A model generated the notes under the pieces. That model saw only the letters and a list, made by a program, of their open reading frames with translations, was not told the origin of the DNA and ran no database searches. A stretch of 64,000 nt of DNA from Lachnospiraceae bacterium (GTDB lineage: Bacteria; Bacillota; Clostridia; Lachnospirales; Lachnospiraceae): contig JAFZSQ010000084.1 of the NCBI GenBank assembly GCA_017619295.1, positions 1 through 64,000 of the forward strand, written 5' to 3'. This document shows, one piece after another, positions 1 through 7,772 of this stretch (the first letter of the stretch is position 1; every line of letters starts with the position of its first letter). The translations under genes were made by a program, and so were the position numbers.

Positions 1-138
1 ATCCGGTCAAAATAGTCTGGCTATTTAACCGTTAATTTACTTAATAAAAGGTTTTTGTTCTCTGAACAATTTTTAGGAATTGTTTCAGGGTTGCATTGTT
101 GTTCATTTGTCAAGGTACTAAGGTAGATGAACTACCAA
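1..138. other. AT-rich intergenic stretch at left edge
   Basis: No ORF or RNA gene is recognisable here. The stretch lies downstream of the two minus-strand tRNA-Ser genes and should hold their 3' trailer. I see no clean hairpin followed by a T run. The window edge prevents judging what lies beyond. Confidence 0.5.
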
Positions 139-227
139 CGGAGAAGGAGGGATTTGAACCCTCGCGCCGCTATTAACGACCTGCACCCTTTCCAGGGGTG
201 TCCCTTCAACCTCTTGGGTACTTCTCC
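139..227 (-). tRNA. tRNA-Ser (anticodon GGA)
   Basis: On the minus strand the acceptor strands GGAGAAG and CTTCTCC pair exactly and are followed by a G discriminator base, the usual tRNA-Ser discriminator. The T-arm GGGTTCAAATCCC is intact. The anticodon loop CTGGAAA is closed by CACCC/GGGTG, giving anticodon GGA, which reads UCC/UCU codons. The 89-nt length with a long variable arm fits a class II serine tRNA. CCA is not encoded. It lies 52 nt downstream of a second tRNA-Ser and is probably co-transcribed with it. Confidence 0.95.
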
Positions 228-279
228 ATAGCAAGTTGAATTACTTTACGTATTCAATTCCCGTGGAGAAAAACTCCAG

Positions 280-365
280 CGGAGAGGGTGGGATTCGAAC
301 CCACGCGCCCTTGCGGACAAACGGTTTTCAAGACCGCCTCGTTATGACCACTTCGATACCTCTCC
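280..365 (-). tRNA. tRNA-Ser (anticodon UGA)
   Basis: On the minus strand the acceptor strands GGAGAGG and CCTCTCC pair fully, with a G discriminator. The T-arm GTGGGTTCGAATCCCAC is canonical. The anticodon loop CTTGAAA sits on GCGGT/ACCGT and gives anticodon UGA, reading UCA and other UCN codons. The long variable arm and the 86-nt length are typical of serine tRNA. It is the first gene of a two-tRNA unit, with a promoter about 33 nt upstream. CCA is not encoded. Confidence 0.95.
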
Positions 366-397
366 AGACGCGTTAGTCTCAAATCAGCGCAAAAATG

Positions 398-426
398 ATT
401 TTATCAAAATGGCGAATTGATGTCAA
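398..426 (-). promoter_or_regulatory. sigma-A promoter of the tRNA-Ser pair
   Basis: On the minus strand a perfect -35 TTGACA (421-426) is followed by exactly 17 bp and then TAAAAT (398-403). Transcription would begin near 391, about 25 nt before the mature tRNA-Ser(UGA). No other gene start fits this promoter. Confidence 0.8.
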
Positions 427-434
427 CATGTTTT

Positions 435-1154
435 TTAATTTTTTGACGCAATTTTGGCTAAAATTCTTTCGGCGATTTCAATGTCCCCCGGTGTGGTTAT
501 TTTGATGTTGTCATAGTCACCCATAATAACCTGCACGGGCAGTCCCGTAAAGTGCTCCACAACCATTGCGTCATCGGTGATATTAACCCCGGCCAAAAGA
601 GTTTCTTCCTCTTCATTAATAAGCTCTTCGTAAGCCGCTCTTATCAAATCGTATTTGAAAGCCTGGGGGGTCTGCATTGCCCAGAGTGTTTTTCGGTCAG
701 GTGTACTTAAAACTTTACCCTCGGAATCAACAATTTTTATTGTGTCCGTAACAGGCACTGCCGCCACGCAGGAAGTTCCGCCTTCGACACACTCTCTGAC
801 CCTGTCGATGACCTCAAGAGAAACAAAAGGCCTTGCCCCGTCATGAATAAGGGCATAGTCCGCCTGGCCTGCTGCCACAAGTCCCTTGTATACCGAATGG
901 TATCTTTCTTTACCGCCGGCCACAATAGCTTTCACCTTGGTAAAACCATATCGATCTACAATCTCTTCCTTAATATAATTCTCATCTCCCTCTCCGCAGA
1001 CGATTACTATCTCATCCACGTAAGAAGACTCAAATGCCGATACTGAATAGTACAGTACCGGCTTGTGATTAAGGTCTATATACTGTTTTGGTGTCTCGCT
1101 GTTCATCCGCTTTCCTTTTCCGGCGGATAAAACTATCGCAACAGTTCTGGCCAT
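435..1154 (-). CDS. ispD: 2-C-methyl-D-erythritol 4-phosphate cytidylyltransferase
   Basis: IspD transfers CMP from CTP to methylerythritol phosphate, the third step of the cytosolic MEP route to isoprenoid precursors. The 239-aa length is normal for the family. The N-terminal nucleotide-binding signature LSAGKGKRM (about residues 9-17), PKQY just after it, HDGARPF (104-110), the VPVTDTIK strand and TPQAF are all present. It is the last gene of the tsaE-to-ispD operon. Its start overlaps the tsaD stop by one base (TAATG), so translational coupling is likely. No terminator is obvious before the tRNA promoter downstream. Confidence 0.96.
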   Translation of the reverse strand: MARTVAIVLSAGKGKRMNSETPKQYIDLNHKPVLYYSVSAFESSYVDEIVIVCGEGDENYIKEEIVDRYGFTKVKAIVAGGKERYHSVYKGLVAAGQADYALIHDGARPFVSLEVIDRVRECVEGGTSCVAAVPVTDTIKIVDSEGKVLSTPDRKTLWAMQTPQAFKYDLIRAAYEELINEEEETLLAGVNITDDAMVVEHFTGLPVQVIMGDYDNIKITTPGDIEIAERILAKIASKN

Positions 1155-2191
1155 TATCTCTCTCCAAGCTTTAGTCCCGGAACGGCATTCAAATCCATTC
1201 CGCTTCTGACTCCCTTAATGTATTCGTAATAACCCGCCACACCGATCATTGCCGCATTGTCGGTACAGAAAATCGGTGACGGATGATAAAACTCAATCTT
1301 TCTCTTGGCACAGGCATCCTCAAACGCAGCTCTTAATCCGCTGTTTGATGCCACGCCTCCTGCGATTGCAAACTTCTTAAAGCCAAATTCCTTGATGGCC
1401 TGCATTGAATGCTCCACCAGAACATCCACAACAGACTTCTGGAAGGATGCAGCCACATCGGGAACCACAATCTGGATTCCCTTCATCTCGCACTGATTAA
1501 GATAGTTTAAGACCGCCGACTTAAGTCCGCTGAAGCTGAAGTCGTAAACGTTCTCATCAACCTTTGCTCTGGGGAAATGAATCGCATCGGGATTGCCTTC
1601 CTTTGAAACCTTGTCAATCTTAGGTCCTCCGGGGTAGCCAAGTCCGATGGCTCTTGCCACCTTGTCAAAAGCTTCGCCGGCAGCGTCATCTCGTGTTCTT
1701 CCGATAATCTCGTACTCTCCGTAATCTTTAACTCTCACAAGGTGAGAATGTCCGCCGGAAACCACAAGACAGCCAAAAGGAGGCTCCAGTTCCTTGTTCT
1801 CGATATAGTTGGCACAAATGTGACCTTCAATATGGTGAACACCCACCAGTGGTTTGCCTGCTGCGAAGGCGATGGCTTTTGCCGCAGAAACACCCACAAG
1901 CAAAGCCCCAACCAAGCCGGGGCCGTAGGTTACCGCAATGGCGGTGATATCATCTAAAGTTACACCGGCTTCTTTCAAAGCCTGCTCAATTACCTGGTTT
2001 ATTTTCTCGATGTGTTTCCTTGAAGCAATTTCGGGAACTACGCCGCCGTAGAGGGTGTGCAAATCAATCTGGGAAAAAATGATGTTGCTGAGAACTTCCC
2101 TTCCGTTCTTTACCACCGCAGCTGCGGTTTCATCACAGGAGCTCTCTATTGCAAGGATTAAAACATCTTCCTTATTATTAATACTTTCCAA
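1154..2191 (-). CDS. tsaD: tRNA N6-adenosine threonylcarbamoyltransferase TsaD
   Basis: TsaD transfers the threonylcarbamoyl group to A37 of ANN-decoding tRNAs and is the catalytic subunit of the t6A complex with TsaB and TsaE. The 345-aa protein shows the Kae1/TsaD features: an ATPase-fold start with [22 protein letters not shown] near residue 90, the metal-binding HxEGH at 120-124 and GGVASN near 277. tsaB and tsaE are in the same operon; the fourth partner gene, tsaC, is not in this window. The unknown membrane gene lies 5 nt upstream, and ispD overlaps downstream by one base. Confidence 0.97.
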   Translation of the reverse strand: MESINNKEDVLILAIESSCDETAAAVVKNGREVLSNIIFSQIDLHTLYGGVVPEIASRKHIEKINQVIEQALKEAGVTLDDITAIAVTYGPGLVGALLVGVSAAKAIAFAAGKPLVGVHHIEGHICANYIENKELEPPFGCLVVSGGHSHLVRVKDYGEYEIIGRTRDDAAGEAFDKVARAIGLGYPGGPKIDKVSKEGNPDAIHFPRAKVDENVYDFSFSGLKSAVLNYLNQCEMKGIQIVVPDVAASFQKSVVDVLVEHSMQAIKEFGFKKFAIAGGVASNSGLRAAFEDACAKRKIEFYHPSPIFCTDNAAMIGVAGYYEYIKGVRSGMDLNAVPGLKLGER

Positions 2192-2196
2192 TTTCT

Positions 2197-2793
2197 TTAT
2201 TCCTCTGTCTTATCGACACTGACATTCGAAGCCAGATCCCAGCCGAAAATCTTCCACTTTCCGGCCTCGTCCTTTCTGAGTAAGAAAATCTCGCTCACAG
2301 GTTCCGATGCGGCTTTCTCTTTTCTGTAGAATGTACACTGAATCCTTGCCCAATCTGAGGAGTTCACCGAGAAGTAATCTACGCTGGAACTTCCTGCAGG
2401 GATGTAGCTGGATATTTTTCTATCGTTTTCATTATAGTCGTGAACGTCTTCCCGAAGCCTTAATATGTATTCGTTCCAGGGATTGTTTGCGACCAAATCA
2501 TCATCATACAGGTTTAACATCTGTTTGGCAAGTCGGTCAAGGTCGGAGTCGCTGCAATCTCCGCTGTACATGCAAAGCAAAACGTCTCCGTAGTACTTAA
2601 CCACTTCCTTGACAGTGGGCGGATAGTTCACTGAAAGGTCTCTTAAGAGCACAGTATCAACAGCAGACATTTCTTTGTCTGCCTCAGAGGCCTCCTTTCC
2701 GGATTTGTTACTAAGGTAGAAATAGTAACCAACCATCAAGGCAACCAACACTATTAGGATAATAATTCCCTTGGTGCCCTTAAACCTTTTCAT
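2197..2793 (-). CDS. membrane-anchored protein of unknown function (possibly DUF6715)
   Basis: A 198-aa protein with a short basic N-terminus, one transmembrane segment at about residues 10-27, and a soluble, presumably extracellular domain. Acidic stretches and the C-terminal [13 protein letters not shown] segment recall small NTF2-like folds. I do not recognise a catalytic motif. From memory, Lachnospiraceae genomes often carry a protein of this size and layout (DUF6715) between tsaD and rnz, but I could not check that assignment. It is tightly packed in the housekeeping operon, 1 nt after rnz and 5 nt before tsaD, so it is surely co-transcribed. No function is proposed. Confidence 0.8.
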   Translation of the reverse strand: MKRFKGTKGIIILIVLVALMVGYYFYLSNKSGKEASEADKEMSAVDTVLLRDLSVNYPPTVKEVVKYYGDVLLCMYSGDCSDSDLDRLAKQMLNLYDDDLVANNPWNEYILRLREDVHDYNENDRKISSYIPAGSSSVDYFSVNSSDWARIQCTFYRKEKAASEPVSEIFLLRKDEAGKWKIFGWDLASNVSVDKTEE

Positions 2794-2794
2794 T

Positions 2795-3709
2795 CTAATC
2801 CTCGTCAGTAAATCTTAATTCTGTAGTTCTTCCGTCCTTGGTAATTACCGTGGCGGGGAAAATCTTCTTAACTTCCTTAGCATATTCCTCGGGATGATTA
2901 AGTGAAGGGCTGTAATGAGTAAGCCACATCTCCTTAACTCCTGCCTTGGCTGCAAGCTCAGCTGCCTCGTACATGGTCATATGCTTGTTCTCTTTGGCTT
3001 TGGCAAGCTTGTCGGGCTCTCCGTACATGCCCTCACAGATAAACAAATCAGACCCGGTCGCATTCTCTTTAATGCTTGCGGTAGGCCTTGTGTCTGTGCA
3101 GTAGGTTAACTTGATTCCCTTTCTTGCGGGGCCCAAAACCATTTCGGGAGTGAAGGTCTTTCCTTCGAAGGATACTTCCTCTCCCTTCTGAAGGAGGTTC
3201 CAGAACCTCTTCTCTATTCCAAGCGACTCCGCTTTAGTTACGTCGAATTTGCCGATTCGATCGAGAGTCATTGTGTATCCGTAACAGGTTACGTTGTGGT
3301 TAACCTTAAAGGCCTTAACCTTTAATCCGTCAAAATCGAAATCTCCACCCTCCGGTCCAAGTTCCACACACTGAATCTCGAAGGGAAGCTCAGGAGCGAT
3401 AACCCTGAGGTTACCCACAACTCTTGTTAATCCCTTGGGACCTATCAAAGTCAAGGGCTCGACTCTTTCTGCATTTCCCATGGTAAGAAGCATTCCGGGA
3501 AGACCTGAAATGTGATCTGCATGGAAATGTGTAAACAGAATCACATCTATTGGCTTGGGGCTCCAGCCCTTCTCTCTCAAGGCTATCTGTGTGCCCTCGC
3601 CGCAATCTATAAGAATACTCTTGCCGTTATATCTGACCATCAAAGATGTCAGCCATCTGTAAGGAAGAGGAAGCATGCCTCCCGTTCCCAGCAAACAAAC
3701 ATCTAACAT
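2795..3709 (-). CDS. rnz: ribonuclease Z
   Basis: tRNase Z removes the 3' trailer of tRNA precursors by endonucleolytic cleavage after the discriminator base. This fits the tRNA-Ser genes nearby, which lack an encoded CCA. The 304-aa metallo-beta-lactamase protein has the zinc motif HFHADH at residues 61-66, a following GLPG, a conserved NHN segment near 137, a CTDT segment near 203 and a late HYS histidine near 270. Its length matches the short bacterial form. It is 2 nt from rimI and 1 nt from the next gene, inside the tsa operon. Confidence 0.95.
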   Translation of the reverse strand: MLDVCLLGTGGMLPLPYRWLTSLMVRYNGKSILIDCGEGTQIALREKGWSPKPIDVILFTHFHADHISGLPGMLLTMGNAERVEPLTLIGPKGLTRVVGNLRVIAPELPFEIQCVELGPEGGDFDFDGLKVKAFKVNHNVTCYGYTMTLDRIGKFDVTKAESLGIEKRFWNLLQKGEEVSFEGKTFTPEMVLGPARKGIKLTYCTDTRPTASIKENATGSDLFICEGMYGEPDKLAKAKENKHMTMYEAAELAAKAGVKEMWLTHYSPSLNHPEEYAKEVKKIFPATVITKDGRTTELRFTDED

Positions 3710-3711
3710 TT

Positions 3712-4161
3712 CTAAACCTTTCGTTTCTCATCCATACGCCACATAATCATGGCGTCTTCTTTGGGATTCTCATAAAAGCCCGGTCGTATGCCGTATGATT
3801 CAAATCCCAATCTCTCATATACATGTATGGCGCTTGAATTTCCTACCCTGACTTCCAGGGTGAAATTTCTGACACCCGCTTTCTCGCCTTCTTCAATAAG
3901 GGTCTGCATCAAAGCCGTTCCGATGCCGTGCCCACGGTATTCTTCAAGAACTGACACATTTGTCACATCTGCCTCTTCAAAGCTTCGGATATATCCGCAC
4001 AATCCCACAAGCTTACCGTCTACCTCGCATACGAGATATAAGGAGTCTCCTGCTTTAATCTGTGATTCAAATCCAGCTTTGGTCCAGGGATTGGAGAAAT
4101 TGGCTTCCTCAATTCGGGTCACTTCCTCCAGATCATCCAGGGTCATCTTACGGATATGCAT
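3712..4161 (-). CDS. rimI: ribosomal protein S18 alanine N-acetyltransferase
   Basis: A 149-aa single-domain GNAT acetyltransferase. Family members acetylate the N-terminal alanine of ribosomal protein S18; in many Firmicutes the gene sits beside tsaB/tsaD, as here. The acetyl-CoA loop RGHGIGTALM lies at residues 76-85. The terminal AIHVYERLGF helix (about 111-120) and the following YGIRPGFY are the RimI-type C-terminal signature. The start overlaps the 3' end of tsaB by 19 nt, with AAGGAA upstream as ribosome site. The substrate is inferred from family and context. Confidence 0.93.
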   Translation of the reverse strand: MHIRKMTLDDLEEVTRIEEANFSNPWTKAGFESQIKAGDSLYLVCEVDGKLVGLCGYIRSFEEADVTNVSVLEEYRGHGIGTALMQTLIEEGEKAGVRNFTLEVRVGNSSAIHVYERLGFESYGIRPGFYENPKEDAMIMWRMDEKRKV

Positions 4162-4877
4162 GAAGTGTCTATTCCTTCCATTCGTTCTCTCTCAGCCTGG
4201 CTGAGACGAAGATACTCAGGTGCATGTTCTGCAGCGCTCTCATACTTGCCTGCTTCGTAAAGGACTCTTCCGTAAGCCGCAACCGCGCCTGCACGCTGTC
4301 TGTTCATATGAGCGGGAGCAAAGGAAAAACCTATCTTACATTTCTCCTTAATGGTCTGTTCAAACACCGGAACTCCGTCTCCAAGGAACATGACATCAGT
4401 GTCAAGTTTGTTTATCTCATCTAAAAGAGCATCGATATCAGTGGCACACTGCCCCTTTATCGTCGTCATCTCATATATCGGTCCCTTCTTCTCAAAGGAA
4501 TAGAGGCCTGCGTAAACCTGATTCCTTCTTGCGTCCATAATGGGGCAGATAATCTTGTCGCTTCCATAGAAAATATAAGCGAGACCCTCAAGGGTGGGAA
4601 CCGAAATAATCGGTGTATTTAAAGCCAAGCCAAGTCCCTTTGCCGTTGCGGAACCGATTCTAAGTCCTGTAAAGGACCCGGGACCTGCTGCCACCGCAAT
4701 TGCCTCTATGGTGGAAAGATCCAGATTGGTCAATTCCTTCACTGCCTCAAGCATGGGAAGCAGAGTCTGAGAATGGGTCTTCTTATAATTCATTGTATAT
4801 TCGGATTGAATAGTATCTCCGTCAAGGACGGCAACGCTTGCCACCAGTCCGGAGCTGTCCAAAGCCAAAATCTTCAT
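4143..4877 (-). CDS. tsaB: tRNA threonylcarbamoyladenosine biosynthesis protein TsaB
   Basis: TsaB is the non-catalytic partner of TsaD and scaffolds the t6A-forming complex in the cytosol. The 244-aa protein begins MKILALDSSG, has the diagnostic AGPGSFTGLRIG (about residues 64-75) and an ASKHA-type fold, and is longer than the minimal bacterial form because of a C-terminal segment with the APEYLRLSQAE motif. It lies 2 nt after tsaE and overlaps rimI by 19 nt, the usual tsaE-tsaB-rimI-tsaD arrangement. Nothing is missing in the core motif. Confidence 0.95.
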   Translation of the reverse strand: MKILALDSSGLVASVAVLDGDTIQSEYTMNYKKTHSQTLLPMLEAVKELTNLDLSTIEAIAVAAGPGSFTGLRIGSATAKGLGLALNTPIISVPTLEGLAYIFYGSDKIICPIMDARRNQVYAGLYSFEKKGPIYEMTTIKGQCATDIDALLDEINKLDTDVMFLGDGVPVFEQTIKEKCKIGFSFAPAHMNRQRAGAVAAYGRVLYEAGKYESAAEHAPEYLRLSQAERERMEGIDTSCISVR

Positions 4878-4879
4878 GT

Positions 4880-5311
4880 TTAACCTTCTTCTATTGTGAT
4901 TCTTCTGTAGTCAAAACCTTTCTCAAGGTTCTTCTCAATGGTGACGCGCTTTGCGTAATCGGGAATCAGTTCTCCAATTATGTCCGCCCATTCAATAAGG
5001 CAGACGCCTTCGCCGAAAAAGTAATCCTCGTACCCAAGTTCATCCATTTCCTCAGGGTCTCCGATTCTGTATACATCGAAGTGGTAAAAGGGAAGTCGCC
5101 CCTCCTCATATTCCTGAATGATGGTGAATGTGGGGCTGCTTACGGGCTCATTGATTCCGAGTCCCTTTGCAAAGCCCTGGGTGAAAACCGTCTTACCTGT
5201 TCCAAGGTCACCGTTTAATGTAAATATCTCGCCCTTAGCTGCCTTTTCCCCAAATGATTTGCCAAGTTCAAAGGTCTCTTCGGGAGAGTAGGTTTCATAT
5301 ATCTTGCTCAT
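4880..5311 (-). CDS. tsaE: tRNA threonylcarbamoyladenosine biosynthesis ATPase TsaE
   Basis: TsaE is the P-loop ATPase that resets the TsaB-TsaD complex between rounds of t6A synthesis. The 143-aa protein has the Walker A motif GDLGTGKT at residues 34-41, SPTFTI at 59-64, HFDVYR at 77-82 and LIEW at 105-108, all hallmarks of the family. Its start overlaps the stop of the upstream YcxB-like gene by 4 nt (ATGA type), so it is translationally coupled in the first operon of the window. Confidence 0.96.
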   Translation of the reverse strand: MSKIYETYSPEETFELGKSFGEKAAKGEIFTLNGDLGTGKTVFTQGFAKGLGINEPVSSPTFTIIQEYEEGRLPFYHFDVYRIGDPEEMDELGYEDYFFGEGVCLIEWADIIGELIPDYAKRVTIEKNLEKGFDYRRITIEEG

Positions 5312-5787
5312 TCCTTAATCTTCACTTTCCTTGCCGGCAAATGGGTTGAAATAATTGCAATCAAATCCTGCTTCTTCTCAAGCAAGAATCGCTTGGGAAT
5401 AATTGTGGCGTTGATGGGTGAAGTGTAGAGGATGATGCTTTTGCCTGTAGAGACAGCCTTATACATGTCATCCCACTTGCAGCTTGCGCTGTCTTCGCCA
5501 ACAGAAACTGTGAGGCCCTCGTCGTTAAAGAGGTAGGTCATCTCGTTCTTAAATGCGGGATTGGTCTTGGCCTGAGTTCTGCTCTTAAGGAAGGACACCC
5601 AGGGCAGATACAAAAGGATAACCAGACCTGCAACTATAAAAATCCATGTGTTTGTCAGAAAGGCAGACACAACAAGAAGCGCGCCCACGCAACTTCCTAT
5701 CAAACCGGCCGCACTTGTATAGTGGTGATACAGGAGATAATCATAAATATCCCCTGCAGTAATCTTTACTTTTAGTGATACTTCCAT
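5308..5787 (-). CDS. YcxB-like membrane protein
   Basis: A 159-aa protein with two adjacent transmembrane helices (about residues 24-42 and 47-62), followed by a soluble beta-rich domain of about 80 residues. The second half (YLFNDEGLTVSVGE, then W-D-D-M-Y-K and a late IPKRFL motif) matches my recollection of the YcxB-like C-terminal family, whose function is unknown. It is the first gene of the tsaE-to-ispD operon and has a good promoter just upstream. The family call is moderate; the coding call is strong because of length, start and tight linkage. Confidence 0.82.
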   Translation of the reverse strand: MEVSLKVKITAGDIYDYLLYHHYTSAAGLIGSCVGALLVVSAFLTNTWIFIVAGLVILLYLPWVSFLKSRTQAKTNPAFKNEMTYLFNDEGLTVSVGEDSASCKWDDMYKAVSTGKSIILYTSPINATIIPKRFLLEKKQDLIAIISTHLPARKVKIKE

Positions 5788-5816
5788 ATAAACTCCAAAC
5801 GTATTTCTACGTAATA

Positions 5817-5845
5817 ATTATAAATTTTGGCAGGCGAAAAATCAA
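5817..5845 (-). promoter_or_regulatory. sigma-A promoter of the YcxB-tsaE-tsaB-rimI-rnz-tsaD-ispD operon
   Basis: On the minus strand TTGATT (5840-5845), 17 bp, then a perfect TATAAT (5817-5822). The -35 overlaps the stop codon of the upstream LacI-like gene. Predicted transcription starts around 5810, about 20 nt before the first start codon. Confidence 0.75.
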
Positions 5846-6732
5846 TTTTTAACTACTGAATATCTCTCCAGCAATTTGCCCGGGAATCGGGGATTTTCCT
5901 CCCCTTGATACTTCTTGCCGGGATGCTGAATCATCTCCATGAGCCTTGCCATGGCTGCGAATCCAAGATCCCAGAGAGGAAGCTGATAAGTGGTAAGCTC
6001 AGGAGTAAGAAACTCCGCGCACTCGTGGTCGTCATATCCCACAACTGAAATATCTTTACCCGGAATTATACCTCTCTCAAAGAGACACTTGTATGCTCCC
6101 GTTGCAATAATATCTGACATGCAAAAAACAGCATCCACCTTCTTATCCAGCAGATTCTTCATGCCGTTGTATCCCGCTTCTTTGCTCCATCTTCCATAGA
6201 AAAGAAGTTCGGGGTCGAAGGATATTCCCTCGGCCTTCAGGGCCTTCTTGGCACCGATGAGTCGGTTGTCCGCATGGGCATTTCCGTATTCACCGGCAAT
6301 AATTCCGATTCTCCTGTGACCATGGGCTATCAGATACTTGATAACCTTCTCTCCGCCTCCCACATCATCAAGTCTGTAGGTAGGGATAGTGGAATAAGCA
6401 GGAGTTGAATAGAGCATCACAGTGGGTATGTTATTAAAATTGAGGGGGTTTCTGACCTCGTGCTCGAAGGCACCGATGTAAAGAACTCCGTCAAGATTAA
6501 ATGTCCCGGTTTTGGAAAGGGTAGGCGAAAGAATGGATTGGAAAAGATCCTCATCATAAATCCAATCTCCGCTTAATTTGCCGAAAAGTCTCATGTCCTG
6601 GATAATGGCATGAATGTTCTGTCCATCGCAGTAATTCATGATTCCGTTAAGCATTCTGATGGTGCTGAATGCCCCCAGATCTTCGGCTACTATGCATATT
6701 CTTTTAGGTTGAATCTTCTTATCCTTTTCCAT
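5842..6732 (-). CDS. LacI/PBP1-type ligand-binding protein lacking a DNA-binding domain
   Basis: A 296-aa protein made entirely of the type I periplasmic-binding fold found in the sensor half of LacI-family regulators. HGHRRIGIIAG, then about 50 residues later CMSDIIATGAYK and VVGYDDHECAEFLTPELTT are typical LacI C-domain motifs. There is no N-terminal helix-turn-helix, signal peptide or lipobox: the protein starts almost directly at the first beta strand. Only about 80 bp separate its start from the divergent FMN riboswitch, so no missing domain can be hidden upstream. It is probably cytoplasmic and may act with a partner, but this is unknown. It lies divergent to ribU and upstream of the tsa operon. 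Confidence 0.85.
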   Translation of the reverse strand: MEKDKKIQPKRICIVAEDLGAFSTIRMLNGIMNYCDGQNIHAIIQDMRLFGKLSGDWIYDEDLFQSILSPTLSKTGTFNLDGVLYIGAFEHEVRNPLNFNNIPTVMLYSTPAYSTIPTYRLDDVGGGEKVIKYLIAHGHRRIGIIAGEYGNAHADNRLIGAKKALKAEGISFDPELLFYGRWSKEAGYNGMKNLLDKKVDAVFCMSDIIATGAYKCLFERGIIPGKDISVVGYDDHECAEFLTPELTTYQLPLWDLGFAAMARLMEMIQHPGKKYQGEENPRFPGKLLERYSVVKN

Positions 6733-6814
6733 ATATTTATAATATCATATCCTTTAACCTATTGACCATGGATAAATTATGGTTTATAGTATGTGGCGGA
6801 AACTAAATAACTTT

Positions 6815-6950
6815 AGTTCTTCGGGGTTGGGTGAAATTCCCTACCGGCGGTGAGTGGCCACACAAGTCCGCGACCCGTGTGAAATTTTAGCACACGGCTG
6901 ACTCGGTGTAAATCCGAGACCGACAGTAAAGTCTGGATGGAAGGAGACTA
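6815..6950 (+). ncRNA. FMN riboswitch (RFN element)
   Basis: The aptamer core matches the RFN consensus: TCTTCGGGG then GGGTGAAATTCCCTACCGG, CGGTGAGT, CCGCGACCC, a variable hairpin around 6879-6897, CGGTGTAAATCCGAGACCGAC, AGTAAAGTCTGGATG. The closing P1 strand at the 3' side (GAAGGAGACTA) pairs with TAGTTCTTC at the 5' side and contains the ribosome site AAGGAG of ribU (6941-6946), so FMN binding should block translation directly. No separate terminator hairpin with a T run lies between the aptamer and the start codon. Confidence 0.95.
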
Positions 6951-6953
6951 ACT

Positions 6954-7721
6954 ATGAGTACCTTATTCAAAACAGTAGCAGAGAACCTGCTATATGTCTT
7001 GAGCTTCTTGCTCATCATCTTCGCTATGTTCGTCATCGCATATGTGGTTGAGAAAGCCGCAAAGAAGAAAGCCGGTGACACCGAGCGAATTCTTACAACA
7101 AGAAAAGTTGCAGTATGCGGTGTATTCTCCGCAATCGCAGCGGTTCTGATGTTACTTGAGATTCCACTTTTCTTTGCTCCCACTTTTTACAAGTTAGACT
7201 TAAGTGAGTTGCCTATTCTTATCGGCAGTTTTGCTTTCGGTCCCGTTGCCGGAGTAATGATGGAATTCGTCAAGATTGTCCTTAAGCTTTTCATCAAAGG
7301 AACAAGCACAGCTTTTGTAGGAGAGCTTGCAAACTTTGCGGTTGGATGCAGCTTCATAATGCCTGCTTCTATTTACTACCTCTTCCACAAGAATAAAAAA
7401 GGAGCACTTGTTTCCTGTGCAATCGGAACTGTTATCATAACAATTTTCGGCACACTTTTCAATGCCGTATATCTTTTACCTACATTTGCAAAGCTTTTCG
7501 GTATGCCTCTTGAGGCAATCATCGAGATGGGCTCCGCAGTTAACAAGTTCAGCGGAAGCTCAATTACAAGCTTTGTAATTGCCTGTGTTGCTCCCCTTAA
7601 CCTCATAAAGGGTGCAGTTAACTCACTGGTTACTCTTCTTGTTTACAAGAAGGTAAGCCCTATCATCAAGGAAGGTCATGTGAAAGCAACCGCAAAGGTT
7701 AAGGTTACCACAGAAGACTAA
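6954..7721 (+). CDS. ribU: riboflavin ECF transporter S component RibU
   Basis: RibU is the membrane substrate-capture subunit that imports riboflavin together with the shared ECF module (EcfA, EcfA', EcfT), which is not in this window. The 255-aa protein carries the RibU hallmarks KLDLSELPILIGSFAFGP and KGTSTAFVGELANF and about six core helices. It has an extra N-terminal helix (residues about 8-33) and a Lys-rich linker not needed for the core fold, so it is longer than typical members. It starts 4 nt after the FMN aptamer, whose P1 helix covers its ribosome site. The regulation by FMN is therefore strongly supported. Confidence 0.95.
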   Translation: MSTLFKTVAENLLYVLSFLLIIFAMFVIAYVVEKAAKKKAGDTERILTTRKVAVCGVFSAIAAVLMLLEIPLFFAPTFYKLDLSELPILIGSFAFGPVAGVMMEFVKIVLKLFIKGTSTAFVGELANFAVGCSFIMPASIYYLFHKNKKGALVSCAIGTVIITIFGTLFNAVYLLPTFAKLFGMPLEAIIEMGSAVNKFSGSSITSFVIACVAPLNLIKGAVNSLVTLLVYKKVSPIIKEGHVKATAKVKVTTED

Positions 7722-7732
7722 TTATTTGCATT

Positions 7733-7766
7733 CAAAAACCGCGCCACCCCGAGCGCGGTTTTTTTA
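7733..7766. terminator. bidirectional terminator between ribU and tex
   Basis: CCGCGC (7739-7744) and GCGCGG (7753-7758) form a GC-rich stem with an 8-nt loop, flanked by AAAAA on the left and seven T on the right. It can terminate ribU on the plus strand and tex on the minus strand. Confidence 0.85.
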
Positions 7767-7772
7767 TGTCTA

